From Cupriavidus necator A5-1 (GTDB lineage Bacteria; Pseudomonadota; Gammaproteobacteria; Burkholderiales; Burkholderiaceae): 64,000 nt of DNA. Of the stretch, positions 37,201-45,466 are shown in pieces. The position numbers were made by a program, and so were the translations under genes. Location: positions 62,001-126,000 of the forward strand of contig NZ_JQLI01000008.1 of assembly GCF_000744095.1 (NCBI RefSeq). The letters run 5' to 3'. The number at the start of each line of letters is the position of its first letter. Position 1 is the first letter of the stretch. Below the pieces are notes generated by a model. That model was given only the letters and a program-made list of their open reading frames with translations, was not told the origin of the DNA and did not search any database.

Positions 37201-37347
37201 GTGCTCGGTGGCATGCTGGGTACGACGGTGCTGGGGACACTGGCGGTGCCGCTGCTCTACGCGGCAATCGCGCGCAGCCTGCCACGCTTGCAGCAAACGA
37301 AGTCGGCGGCGGATGGCAGCGAGGCCACGCAAACGCCATCGGCATGA
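34215..37347 (+). pseudogene. RND (HAE1/AcrB-type) multidrug efflux pump, multiply disrupted
   Basis: Homology to AcrB/MexB-like pumps runs through the whole stretch: RPAFAWVLAILTVVAGLVALNRIPIAQYPAVAPP at the start, AIGILVDDAIVVVENAERIM (the TM4 Asp pair) and LAAKNAILIVEYAE at the end. Five lesions are visible. Codon 7 is TAG (34233-34235). About 11 bases are missing near 34420, between EQQM and GLLYLDSS. A frameshift falls near 36160-36168, before QLYAYNSSALPELG. Another lies near 36514-36521, before RMHPDQLARVHV. A TAA stop (37033-37035) follows EYAE. The adaptor and outer-membrane partners are absent. A mix of nonsense and indel changes means real decay rather than sequencing error. Confidence 0.9.
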
Positions 37348-37448
37348 TGCTCAGGCGCGCACGGCAGTTGCCGGGGATCGGTCAGGAAGGAAAAATCGCC
37401 TGCCAGGCGAAGAGAGAAGGAGGAGGAGGTCGGCCGGGCAGGCGGGAG

Positions 37449-37477
37449 AGAAAACTTGCGGCCACCGCAGTGGCCGC
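37449..37477 (-). terminator. Rho-independent terminator of the repeat-protein gene
   Basis: Perfect eight-bp stem (gcggccac / gtggccgc) with a four-base loop; read on the minus strand it is followed by aagTTTTCTC. It lies 29 bases past the stop of the gene at 37506-37919. Confidence 0.7.
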
Positions 37478-37505
37478 CCGGGGTCCTGGAGAAGACCCGT
37501 GAAGA

Positions 37506-37919
37506 TCAGACGCGATAGCCGTACAGCGAACCGTCACCGGTGCGCGAGTTGTCCAGCGCGCGGTCGGCGATATCGCCGCTGAAGGTGTGCGTACCTTCAC
37601 TGAAGGTATCGAACTTGCCTTGCTTCGAGATCTCGCCACTGAAGGTATGCGTGCCTTCGCTAAAGGTGTCGAACTTGCCACCACTGCGCGAGCCTTCCGA
37701 GAACGAGTCGAAGCGGCCGGTACGGGCGCCATCGGTGTACGTATCGAACTTGCCTTGCTTGGCGCCGTCCGTGTACACGTCGTACTTGCCTGCGCGCAGC
37801 GCGTCGGCATACACATCAAATTTGCCAACCTTGCTGGCAGCGGGGGCAGCCAACGCCGCAGCGGACGCGGCGACAGCCGCGAACACGAGCGCGCCGCCAA
37901 GGATACGTCTGGCGATCAT
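37506..37919 (-). CDS. Secreted tandem-repeat protein (G-K-F-D-x-Y/F units), unknown function
   Basis: 137-residue exported protein with a Sec signal (to about residue 25, ALAAPA). The mature part is made almost wholly of repeats beginning G-K/R-F/Y-D: four 12-residue units starting at Gly32, 44, 56 and 68, then two 20-residue units starting at Gly81 and 101 (GKFDTFSEGTHTFSG-x-I). Each unit has the pattern G-K-F-D-x-[YF]-[TS]-[DE]-G. The strictly spaced aromatic, Asp and Gly residues suggest a small beta-solenoid or an acidic ligand-binding surface. It lacks Cys. Near-identical 60-bp DNA repeats encode the last units. I recognise no named family. Confidence 0.72.
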   Translation of the reverse strand: MIARRILGGALVFAAVAASAAALAAPAASKVGKFDVYADALRAGKYDVYTDGAKQGKFDTYTDGARTGRFDSFSEGSRSGGKFDTFSEGTHTFSGEISKQGKFDTFSEGTHTFSGDIADRALDNSRTGDGSLYGYRV

Positions 37920-38179
37920 TTTGGGACTCCTTCAACTGATTTCGTCTTTTCTTGGTATGTGACCGGCTAACACTCCGGCCGCTCTGCAATCTATGTTGTG
38001 ATGCGAGCACGGATTGAAGATTAGTCACAGTCCCAGCAAGCAGAAATACCGCTGCGACGAATGGTGCGTTGCGAGTCGTGAAACGACGGGCTTGCGGATG
38101 AATGGTGTCCACGGACCGCCAACGGTATGCGCCGCCGACGGCCGGCGCGTGGCGCCGGCTGCACGCACGGGGCGCGGGC

Positions 38180-38605
38180 TCAGAGGGTGTACTGGCCGCT
38201 CGCTTCGGGCTGGAAAGCGATTTCGTCGATCGTGACCTGCTGCTCCCGGCCGTCCGGCAGCCGGTAGCTGACGGTCTGCCCGGCACGCGCGCCCAGCAAC
38301 GCGTGGCCCACCGGCGACAGCACCGAGAGCCGGCCGGCATCGAAGTCTGCGGCGTCCGGATACACCAGCGTCCAGTTGCGCGGCGCCTGCTCGCCCGGCA
38401 GCGTGCACGCCAGGCGCGAGTTCATGGTGACCACGTCGGTCGGGATCTCGTCCGGCGCGACGATGGTGGCGCGTGCCAGCAGGTCGTCCAGCAATTCTTC
38501 GAGCTGCGCCGAGCCGGCGCGGCTGGCGATGCGCTCCAGGCGGGTGACGTCGAGCTCGGTCAGGTAAAGGGTCGGGTTGGTCGGGGTGGCTTGGTTGGCC
38601 GTCAT
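38180..38605 (-). CDS. rnk: Rnk, nucleoside diphosphate kinase regulator (GreA/GreB C-terminal fold)
   Basis: 141-residue protein. The N-terminal coiled-coil-like part (LYLTELDVTRLERIASRAGSAQLEELLDDLLARATIVAPDEIP) leads to the FKBP-like GreA/GreB C-terminal domain (VVTMNSRLAC, SVLSPVGHALLGARAGQTVSYRLPDG). Rnk binds RNA polymerase but its short coiled coil lacks the Gre acidic tip. The gene stands alone, 260 bases from the repeat-protein gene. Confidence 0.87.
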   Translation of the reverse strand: MTANQATPTNPTLYLTELDVTRLERIASRAGSAQLEELLDDLLARATIVAPDEIPTDVVTMNSRLACTLPGEQAPRNWTLVYPDAADFDAGRLSVLSPVGHALLGARAGQTVSYRLPDGREQQVTIDEIAFQPEASGQYTL

Positions 38606-39135
38606 GGCAGGTTCCTCCGGCAGTCAGGGTTGGCGCGGCCCGGCGGCCTGCGTTCAGGCGGGGGGGCGCGGTCAGGTCTTGGCTTTGCGCAGCAGCGCAG
38701 ACATCAACGGATCCGGCGCTGGCCCGTGGGCGAGCGCCGGCAACAACGGAAACGCTGGCTCGGGCCCGGTTCGGCCCGGGCCCCGCGGTGGGAGACGATC
38801 AGGCTGGGAACCGGGCGGAATCAGGCGGTGCGCTGATCCGGCGGGGAGACATCGCGCGCGGCGCGCGCTGAGGCAGGGCGGTGGCCATGGCGATCCCGGC
38901 CGCGCGCGGACGACCCGTCCGCGGCAAGCGGGCAGGCACGTCGTTCAGCGGCATCAGGCGATCAGGCACGGTCACGCGAGAAATCATCAGGGGTTGGGTC
39001 GACGGCAGAGTCTGTTGCTGGGTTAGCAAGCGCCGTAAGTCATTGCTTACTACGTGCACTGCCGTCGTGGTTCGTGCACCGGTGTGGTGCGGTCACGGGT
39101 ACAGCCATCGTAGCACAGCGACGCGCGCGCCTGCC
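38606..39135. other. 530-base region with at most one doubtful small gene
   Basis: A GTG-started frame on the minus strand at 38799-39059 would give 86 residues (MHVVSNDLRRLLTQQQTLPSTQ...) of fairly protein-like composition in its first half. A palindrome GTAAG-TCATTG-CTTAC at 39036-39051 overlaps its first codons. No family or Shine-Dalgarno supports it strongly, so I leave it as possible only. I see nothing else. Confidence 0.3.
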
Positions 39136-39600
39136 TCACCCGTTGGCGGCATGGCCCTGGTGGTCGTGCGCGTCCGGATGGCATTCGCACGCGGCGCCGG
39201 CGGCGGCCTGCTGCAGGTTCTGCAGGATGCCGCATTCGCTGGCGGGCTGGTGATGGTGGCGGTGGCAGGTCTCGCGCAGCGCGCGCAGCTGTCTTTCGAG
39301 CGCCTCCAGCGCCACACGCTGGGCGTGAATTTGCGCGATCTGGCGGTCCAGCAGCGTGTTGATGTCGTCACAGTCCTGCGACGGGTTGCGCTCGAACTCG
39401 CGCAGCCGGCGCACGTCCGACAGGCTCATGCCGAGCGAGCGGCAATGGCGCACGAAGTTGAGCTGGACCAGGTGGCCGTCGTCATAGCGGCGGTAGCCGT
39501 TGGGCTCGCGCCGGGGCACGTCGAGCAGTCCTTCGCGTTCGTAGTAGCGGATGGTCTCGACATCGCAGCCGCTGGTACGGGAGAGTTCGCCGATGCGCAT
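39136..39600 (-). CDS. cadR: MerR-family Cd(II)/Pb(II)-responsive regulator (CadR/PbrR type)
   Basis: 154-residue MerR regulator. The DNA-binding N-terminus is MRIGELSRTSGCDVETIRYYEREGLLDVPRREPNGYRRY, followed by a dimerisation coiled coil. Cys77 and Cys112 fall at the metal-ligand positions of CadR/PbrR, and Cys123 replaces the third ligand with a slightly longer loop (His-rich HRHHHQPASEC). A second Cys/His-rich tail (CECHPDAHDHQGH) resembles the extra C-terminal metal site of CadR. It has a textbook MerR operator just upstream. No cadmium ATPase or pump follows, so its main target may lie elsewhere. Confidence 0.85.
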   Translation of the reverse strand: MRIGELSRTSGCDVETIRYYEREGLLDVPRREPNGYRRYDDGHLVQLNFVRHCRSLGMSLSDVRRLREFERNPSQDCDDINTLLDRQIAQIHAQRVALEALERQLRALRETCHRHHHQPASECGILQNLQQAAAGAACECHPDAHDHQGHAANG

Positions 39601-39621
39601 GCCGGAGTCCTTGTGCAAAAT

Positions 39622-39640
39622 CCCTGTAACCGCTACAGGG
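39622..39640. promoter_or_regulatory. MerR-type operator dyad
   Basis: CCCTGTA-ACCGC-TACAGGG, 21 bases upstream of the cadR start, matches the CTRTAG-type MerR dyad placed between -35 and -10 in the usual long-spacer promoters. It probably autoregulates cadR. Confidence 0.75.
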
Positions 39641-39833
39641 TTGACGATAGTGTAGGACAGGCCGCCCCCCTTTGCAGCGGTGGCGCATTGGCCACGCCGG
39701 CCGCGCTCTGCGGCCATTGGCCAAGTGCCGCAGGCAACCGGTTGCGCATGATGGGCTAGCCCGCATGCAGGGCGCCGTCGCCAACCCGCATCCTGTAGAA
39801 TTCCGTGGACACTTACAGACAAGCCGTCCTCGC

Positions 39834-40190
39834 GTGCGCTCCCTCCGGCTCCTCCTGCTGGTCCTGATGCTGGTCTGCCTGCCCCTTCCGGGCTGGGCAG
39901 CCGCGGTCGCGCACGCGGTGGCGTCTCCCGGCGATGCGCTGACTGCGCCAGCCGCCGTCGATGACAGCGGCACGGACCCTGCCGACGCCGCCGCCACGGG
40001 CCAGCCGTCCCCCTCTTCCGAAACCGCCGAGCCGCAGCTGCAGCCCGGTGCCGACCTCGCCGAGCAACTGCTGCCGGCGCCTCCATTGCGTCTTGCGGCC
40101 TGGTCCGGCCGCGCCGGGCCGCCGCGCTATGCCGGCGCCTTGCTGCCCGAACCCGACCTCCCTCTGCTGCCGCGTCCGCCGCGCGCCTGA
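39834..40190 (+). CDS. Small exported Pro/Ala-rich protein, unknown (possibly CzcI-like)
   Basis: 118 residues from GTG 39834. A clear Sec signal (RSLRLLLLVLMLVCLPLPGWAAA, 2-24) is followed by an acidic, Pro/Ala-rich stretch and a Leu/Pro-rich tail (LLPEPDLPLLPRPPRA). It is divergent from the cadmium/lead regulator. CzcI-type small periplasmic proteins of metal-efflux loci share the signal and small size, but I see no firm motif. The frame is open upstream to 39672; GTG is chosen because the signal starts there. Confidence 0.45.
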   Translation: MRSLRLLLLVLMLVCLPLPGWAAAVAHAVASPGDALTAPAAVDDSGTDPADAAATGQPSPSSETAEPQLQPGADLAEQLLPAPPLRLAAWSGRAGPPRYAGALLPEPDLPLLPRPPRA

Positions 40191-40307
40191 ATCCACTCGC
40201 GCGGCCCCCCGGGCCGCGCTCGCCCCTTCCTGTGTGCCGCGCCCCGCGTGCGGCGCGCGCGTGCGGCTTGTCCGCGTCCTACCGCCTTACTGTTCCACCA
40301 CATACTC

Positions 40308-41186
40308 ATGAAACGCGTATTGCTTTTCCTGGCGACCAACCTCGCCGTCATGCTCGTCCTCAGCATCACCGCCAGCGTCCTGGGCGTGAACCGGTTCCTG
40401 ACCGCCAACGGCCTGAACCTGGGCACCCTGCTCGCCTTCGCGGCGCTGATGGGTTTCGGCGGCGCCTTTATCTCGCTGCTGATGTCCAAGACCATCGCCA
40501 AATGGTCCACCGGCGCGCAGGTCATCACCCACCCCAGCACCAGCACCGAGCTGTGGCTGGTGCAGACCGTCGAGAAGCTGGCCCAGCGCGCTGGCCTGCC
40601 CATGCCGGAACTGGCCATCTACGAGGGCGAACCCAATGCCTTCGCCACCGGCGCCACTAAGAACAGCTCGCTGGTGGCGGTGTCCACCGGCCTGCTGCAG
40701 TCGATGTCGCACGATGAAGTGGAAGCGGTGCTGGCGCACGAGGTCGCGCACGTGGCCAATGGCGACATGGTCACGCTCACGCTGATCCAGGGCGTGGTCA
40801 ATACCTTCGTGATCTTCCTGGCGCGCGTGGTCGGCTACTTCGTCGACTCGATGCTGCGCAAGAACGACGAGGAATCGAGCGGGCCGGGGATCGGCTACAT
40901 GGTCACGGTGATCGTCTGTGAAATCGTGTTCGGCATCCTGGCCAGCATCATCGTGGCCTGGTTCTCGCGTCGCCGCGAATTCCGCGCCGACGCCGGCGCG
41001 GCCGGCATGATGGGATCGCCCGCGCCGATGGTATCGGCGCTGCGCCGCCTCGGCGGCCTAGAGCCGGACGGCCTGCCGCAAAACATGCAGGCAATGGGGA
41101 TCGCCGGCGGCAAGTCCTGGCTGGCGCTGTTCTCGACCCATCCGCCAATCGAGCAGCGAATTGCCGCGCTGCAGTCTGCACGCTGA
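40308..41186 (+). CDS. htpX: Membrane zinc protease HtpX
   Basis: 292-residue inner-membrane M48B protease that degrades misfolded membrane proteins. Two N-terminal transmembrane helices (RVLLFLATNLAVMLVLSI; LLAFAALMGFGGAFISLLM) precede the catalytic HEVAH (His144-Glu145-His148). Two more hydrophobic segments follow, and the third zinc ligand lies in RRREFRADAGAAG. ATG 40308 starts at the family N-terminus MKRVLLF. The family length is 280-295, so the gene is complete. Confidence 0.95.
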   Translation: MKRVLLFLATNLAVMLVLSITASVLGVNRFLTANGLNLGTLLAFAALMGFGGAFISLLMSKTIAKWSTGAQVITHPSTSTELWLVQTVEKLAQRAGLPMPELAIYEGEPNAFATGATKNSSLVAVSTGLLQSMSHDEVEAVLAHEVAHVANGDMVTLTLIQGVVNTFVIFLARVVGYFVDSMLRKNDEESSGPGIGYMVTVIVCEIVFGILASIIVAWFSRRREFRADAGAAGMMGSPAPMVSALRRLGGLEPDGLPQNMQAMGIAGGKSWLALFSTHPPIEQRIAALQSAR

Positions 41187-41258
41187 AACCCGGCGCAAGC
41201 AACGAGCTCGCCCCTGCGGCATGCAGGAGCGGGACCTGAAGGGGGACCGAAGCGGGTG

Positions 41259-41663
41259 TTAGTCGAGCACCCGGCCGCGCAGCGCTTTGACCTGGCTGCG
41301 CTGGCTCTTGGATTCCAGCCGGCGCTGGCGCGATGCCCGCGTGGGCCGCGTGGCCCGGCGCGCGCGCGGCGGCGTGGCCACGCTGCGCACCAGCTCGTGC
41401 AGCCGCCGCACCGCCTCGTCGCGGTTCAGGTCGAGGCTGCGGAACTGCTGGGCCTTGATCACCACCACGCCGTCGCGCGTGATGCGGTGGTCGTTCAGCG
41501 CCAGCAGGCGCTCCTTGTGGTCGGGCGCCAGCGAGGAGGCACGCACGTCGTAGCGCAGGTGGACGGCATTGGACACCTTGTTGATGTTCTGGCCGCCCGC
41601 ACCTTGCGCGCGGATCGCCGTGATCAGGTACTCGTGGTGGGGAATGACGAGGTCGTCGGTCAT
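41259..41663 (-). CDS. arfB: Ribosome rescue hydrolase ArfB (YaeJ/ICT1 family)
   Basis: 134-residue peptidyl-tRNA hydrolase that frees ribosomes stalled on truncated mRNA. The catalytic GGQ motif is at residues 23-25 in AIRAQGAGGQNINKV. The C-terminal tail is strongly basic (RRATRPTRASRQRRLESKSQRSQVK), as needed to enter the empty mRNA channel. ATG 41663 is used because the family N-terminus is short; the frame opens further up without conserved sequence. It is convergent with htpX. Confidence 0.92.
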   Translation of the reverse strand: MTDDLVIPHHEYLITAIRAQGAGGQNINKVSNAVHLRYDVRASSLAPDHKERLLALNDHRITRDGVVVIKAQQFRSLDLNRDEAVRRLHELVRSVATPPRARRATRPTRASRQRRLESKSQRSQVKALRGRVLD

Positions 41664-41784
41664 GGCGGCATCATAGCAAGCGCCTGCTGGCATCCGCGGG
41701 CTCGCCTTGCCCGCGGCGCGCACTTGCCGCGCAACCGGGGTCTTCGCCTACACTTGACGCCTCGTACCAGAACACGTCAAGAAC

Positions 41785-42360
41785 ATGAGAAAAGCGGGCC
41801 GGGTCAAGTCGTGGCATGCCCAGAAGGGCTTTGGCTTTATCGACGTCCACGCGGACTCAAAAGATATTTTTTTCCACATCACGGCGCTGCAGACTCGCGC
41901 CGTGACGCCCAAGCCAGGCGATCGCGTCAGCTTCGAACTGGCCCTCGGCAAGGATGGCCGGATGCAGGCGCTTGACGTTGTCATCGCGGGCGCGCCCAGG
42001 CAAAACGCAGAGGCAAGCTTGCTGCCAGCCCTGCTCGGCCTGGCAGCCCTGGTGGTCATCGTCGGATGCGCCCTCACGGGTTATCTCCCGCGGCAGGCCG
42101 GTATCGTCAGCGTCCTCGCCAGCATCTTCGCGTTTCTTGCCTACGCGATTGACAAGGCTCGCGCGGCTCGCAACGCGTGGCGCATCCCTGAGGCCCAGCT
42201 GCACCTGCTGGCGCTATGCGGCGGCTGGCCGGGCGCGCTTGCCGCCCAGCACCTGCTTCGGCACAAGAACCGGAAGCCGGAATTCCAGGTGACCTTCTGG
42301 GGGACTGTGGTCTTGAACGTCACGGCGATAGCGCTATGGAAGACGGGTGTCGCCGGGTAG
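41785..42360 (+). CDS. Cold-shock domain fused to DUF1294 membrane domain
   Basis: 191-residue protein. Residues 1-70 form a cold-shock nucleic-acid-binding domain (GRVKSWHAQKGFGFIDVHADSKDIFFHITAL, with the RNP-1-like KGFGFI and RNP-2-like DIFFH). Residues 80-190 hold three to four transmembrane segments of DUF1294 (LLPALLGLAALVVIVGCALTGYL, VSVLASIFAFLAYAIDKA) ending in the typical HLLALCGGWPGALAAQHLLRHKNRKPEFQ. This domain pair is a known but unexplained architecture. The gene stands alone. Confidence 0.88.
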   Translation: MRKAGRVKSWHAQKGFGFIDVHADSKDIFFHITALQTRAVTPKPGDRVSFELALGKDGRMQALDVVIAGAPRQNAEASLLPALLGLAALVVIVGCALTGYLPRQAGIVSVLASIFAFLAYAIDKARAARNAWRIPEAQLHLLALCGGWPGALAAQHLLRHKNRKPEFQVTFWGTVVLNVTAIALWKTGVAG

Positions 42361-42434
42361 ACCGGAGCGCCGCCTGAACGGGCGGTCGCCCGATGGCCAG
42401 GGCCGCCATCACATCATGTATCGGAAGGAAATCT

Positions 42435-42510
42435 TGGCGCGCCCGGCTGGGATCGAACCAGCAACCCCTGCCTTCGGAGGGCAGTACTCTATCCATTGAG
42501 CTACGGGCGC
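42435..42510 (-). tRNA. tRNA-Arg (anticodon CCG), CCA encoded
   Basis: Minus-strand cloverleaf. The acceptor stem gcgcccg pairs with cgggcgc, the D arm contains gctcaatggatagagt, the anticodon stem-loop reads ctgcc-CTCCGAA-ggcag (anticodon CCG, decoding CGG), and the T arm contains ggttcgatccc. A G discriminator is followed by an encoded CCA (42437-42435). Confidence 0.95.
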
Positions 42511-42976
42511 ACAGGACGGTTTTGCAACCGGTTTTGCGGGTACAGCGGTTGCGGTCGGCGAATGCCGCCGCAGGAAAGTCGCATAGGATACCGCTTTTGC
42601 CCGATGCCGTCCATGCGGTCCCGCCAGGGGCGTCGTGCAACGTCTCGCAACCGCCGCTTTTGGGCACTGGCAAGGGGGCTTTGGCGCTATAATCGCCAAC
42701 TATTTGCGTCAAATCGTGCCCGCTGCGCAATCCATGAGGCCAGTCGATCAAGGTCAAGGTTGCGCGGCCTGTTGTCGGTGACAATCGGGGCCCGGTCCGG
42801 GGGACAGTCCGAAGCACGCAAATAGCAACAGACCCAAGTCAGGCAAAGGCCGCAGGGCAGCACGGGCGGTCCGGATGGGGGCCAGATAGTGGTCATGCAA
42901 ATGGCCGGGATCGGGCCAGAAAAAGCAAGCCGAGCGTGAGCGGCCAGAAGGTTTCCTGCAAAACTGAGAGTTCTGT
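42511..42976. other. 466-base leader/promoter region of the cytochrome gene
   Basis: No credible ORF. A perfect -10 (TATAAT, 42688-42693) lies on the plus strand; the matching -35 is weak. The resulting leader to the cytochrome start at 42977 would be about 275 bases and is GC-rich with several short inverted repeats (for example gcccggtccggggg near 42791). Confidence 0.45.
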
Positions 42977-43894
42977 ATGAGCGACGTCCACAACGAACAC
43001 CCCGAACACGAGTCTCCCATCAAGACGCCGAAGCAGCTGATCGCAGTTGTGATCGCGGCTTTCCTGGTGCCGATCATCGTGATCATCCTGCTGGTCAACT
43101 TTGTCGGACACGGCTCGACCGAAAGTGCCGGTGCGGGCACCACTGCAGAAGCCATCAACGACCGCATCAAGCCGGTCGCGCTGCTGGAAATCAAGGATCC
43201 GAACGCGCCGCGCGTGTTCAAGACCGGTGAACAGGTCTACAAGGAAATCTGCGCCGCTTGCCACGCCACTGGCGCGGCGGGTGCGCCCAAGTACGGCACC
43301 GCTGCGGACTGGAGCGCGCGCATCGGCCAGGGCTTTGACGGCCTGATGAAGTCGCTGCTCAACGGCAAGGGCGCGATGCCGCCGCGCGCCGGCAGCACCC
43401 CGGACGACTACACCGACTACGAACTGGCCCGCGCCGTGGTCTACATGGCCGACGCCGGCGGCGCCAAGTTCCCCGAGCCGCCCGCCCCGGCCGCCGCCGC
43501 ACCGACGACGGCCGCGGCCCCCGCCCCCGAGGCAGCTGCCGCGCCGGCTGCCGCCGCTGCGCCGGCCCCGGCTGCTCCGGCTGCTCCGGCCGCGCCTGCC
43601 GCCGTGGCTCCGGCGGCCGCTGCTGCCCCGGCCGCCGCACCTGCCGCCGCTTCGGCGGAAGTCGGCAAGAAGGTCTACGACCAGGTCTGCGCCGCGTGCC
43701 ACGCCGCCGGCGTGGCCGGTGCGCCCAAGTTCGGCGACAAGGCCGCCTGGGCGCCGCGCCTGAAGGAAGGCATGGACGCGGTCCACAACTTTGCGCTCAA
43801 GGGCAAGGGCGTGATGCCGCCCAAGGGCGGCTATGCCGGCCCGGACGCCGACGTGATCGCCGCCTCGGACTACATGGCCAACGCCGCCAAGTAA
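42977..43894 (+). CDS. Membrane-anchored diheme c5-type cytochrome
   Basis: 305-residue cytochrome with a single N-terminal transmembrane anchor (LIAVVIAAFLVPIIVIILLVNFVG, about 20-43). Two homologous c5-type heme domains follow, each with CAACH (CAACHATGAAGAPKYG and CAACHAAGVAGAPKFG) and a later G-KG-MPP Met ligand (GKGAMPPRAG and GKGVMPPKGG). The domains are joined by a linker of about 60 residues made almost only of Ala and Pro. It probably carries electrons between a quinol-oxidising complex and a terminal oxidase or reductase. An IS4-type element has destroyed its terminator. Confidence 0.88.
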   Translation: MSDVHNEHPEHESPIKTPKQLIAVVIAAFLVPIIVIILLVNFVGHGSTESAGAGTTAEAINDRIKPVALLEIKDPNAPRVFKTGEQVYKEICAACHATGAAGAPKYGTAADWSARIGQGFDGLMKSLLNGKGAMPPRAGSTPDDYTDYELARAVVYMADAGGAKFPEPPAPAAAAPTTAAAPAPEAAAAPAAAAAPAPAAPAAPAAPAAVAPAAAAAPAAAPAAASAEVGKKVYDQVCAACHAAGVAGAPKFGDKAAWAPRLKEGMDAVHNFALKGKGVMPPKGGYAGPDADVIAASDYMANAAK

Positions 43895-43919
43895 GCCAGC
43901 GAGCCGCAAACAGAAATGC

Positions 43920-43931
43920 CCGCATCCGCGG
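43920..43931. repeat. Target-site duplication, left copy (12 bp)
   Basis: CCGCATCCGCGG directly before the left end of the IS; the same 12 bases follow the right end at 49291-49302. Confidence 0.88.
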
Positions 43932-43932
43932 T

Positions 43933-43965
43933 AATGCCGTTCAGTTAAGTCTGAACGGCATTTTT
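43933..43965 (+). terminator. Terminator formed by the IS left end
   Basis: AATGCCGTTCAG pairs perfectly (12 bp) with CTGAACGGCATT around a TTAAGT loop and is followed by TTTTTC. It lies inside the IS and would stop transcription entering from the cytochrome gene before the transposase. Confidence 0.82.
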
Positions 43966-44014
43966 CATTGCAGGGGTTGTAAACAAGGTGTCGAGCTGTT
44001 AACTTGCCGTTTCG

Positions 44015-44948
44015 ATGCTATCGGAACAAGTCCACGCCACCCTTGAGCTTAGTGAACCGGCCAGTTTTGCCCGGCTCAGCGAGCATCTGCCGATAGCTTG
44101 GATTGAGCAGGCGTTGGCAGCCTCGGGGACCGCGTCCATTCGTCGGCGTCGACTGCCCGCAGAACAGGTGGTCTGGCTGGTCATTGCACTGGCGCTCTAT
44201 CGGCACCAATCGATTCCCGATGTGCTGGAGACGCTGGACCTGGCACTGCCCAACGATGCCAACGCCTGTGTCAGCAAGAGCGGGATCGCCCAAGCCCGCG
44301 AGCGGCTTGGAGACAAGCCTCTGTTGTGGCTGTTCGAGCAGACCGCACGCGCGTGGGTGGCTCAGGATGCTGCGCACTACAAATGGAAGGGCTTGGCGCT
44401 TTACGCCATGGATGGGACCACCTTCCGCACCGCGGATAGTCCTGAGAATCGCCTCCACTTTGGCGCCCAGAGCTATGCCAGCGGCAAGGTCGCCAGCTAT
44501 CCACAAGTCCGCGGTGTCTCGCTCACGGCCGTGCCCACCCATCTTGTTGCCGATATCGCCTTTGGCCGTTATGGGTGCAATGAGATGCTCTATGCCAAGA
44601 CGCTCATTGAGCGGGTCCCGGATGATTCGCTGACGATCTTTGACAAGGGCTTCCTGGCCGCAGAGATCCTGTGGGGCTTGCGCATGGGCGGCAGCGAGCG
44701 CCACTTCCTGATACCGGCCAAGAAGAATCTGCAGTGGGAGCGACTCTCAGGCAGCGAGGACGATGGCATCGTCCAGATGAAGGTCTCGCCTCAAGCGCGG
44801 CGTAAGAATCCAGCCTTGCCAGAGACCTGGACCGCGCGCGCGATCCGGAACAAGGACTCAGATCGCATCCTGTTGACCTCGTTGACGGACCGTCGGCGCT
44901 TCAAGGCAGCCGACATCATTGCGTGCTACCAGCGCCGTTGGGAAATCG
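44015..44948 (+). CDS. IS4-family transposase, 5' exon
   Basis: First 311 codons plus one base of a DDE transposase. The first catalytic Asp is in YAMDGTTFRTADSPEN (about residue 131), and the second is in TIFDKGFLAAEILWG (about residue 210). It ends within CYQRRWEI, just before the catalytic Glu. Unspliced, translation would read five more residues into the intron and stop at 44962, giving an inactive 315-residue protein. Joined to 48899-49281 the frame is restored. Confidence 0.9.
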
Positions 44949-45466
44949 GTGTGTCCAGATAAGGACACGTTATCCAGTCGGTGTAAGTCCGACCGAGGCA
45001 AAAGACTCAAGCCTCGTAGCTTGGGAGGCGTCATGGCGCGAAAGCAAGATGACGGAGCCCTCCGACAGTATGCTCAGAAAGGAGTGTATGCAACGCACCA
45101 GGTTGCAACGTGCAGTGAACGCAGATGTAGCCTCGTCACACGAAAACCCGGTGGCTGAGACGGTCGATAACGCGCGAAAGCAGCAAGAGTTGTCCGAAAC
45201 GAGTCCGATGCGGCAACTCTCACCGGCGGGGTATCAGCGGCGACATGGTGTGAAGGATAACGTGGAAACTGGAGAAGCCCTCGGCACCCGGCGGAGAAAT
45301 CCCGTCGAGGAGATGTCCGCTATAACCGCGAGTGGGAAATGCGGGCATAGGTGCCAGGGTGACGGATCGGGTCGTAGTACTGTCGATGGGCGTGCAGCAA
45401 AACGCGCCCGGAGGGAAGGGCCCGGACCGGTGAGTACTCCGCCCAACAAGGTGAGGCAGGGATGAA

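Noticed and set aside
43441..43668. Minus-strand Ala-rich ORF inside the cytochrome linker
   Set aside because: It is the complement of the GCC/CCG linker repeat and has no independent signal.
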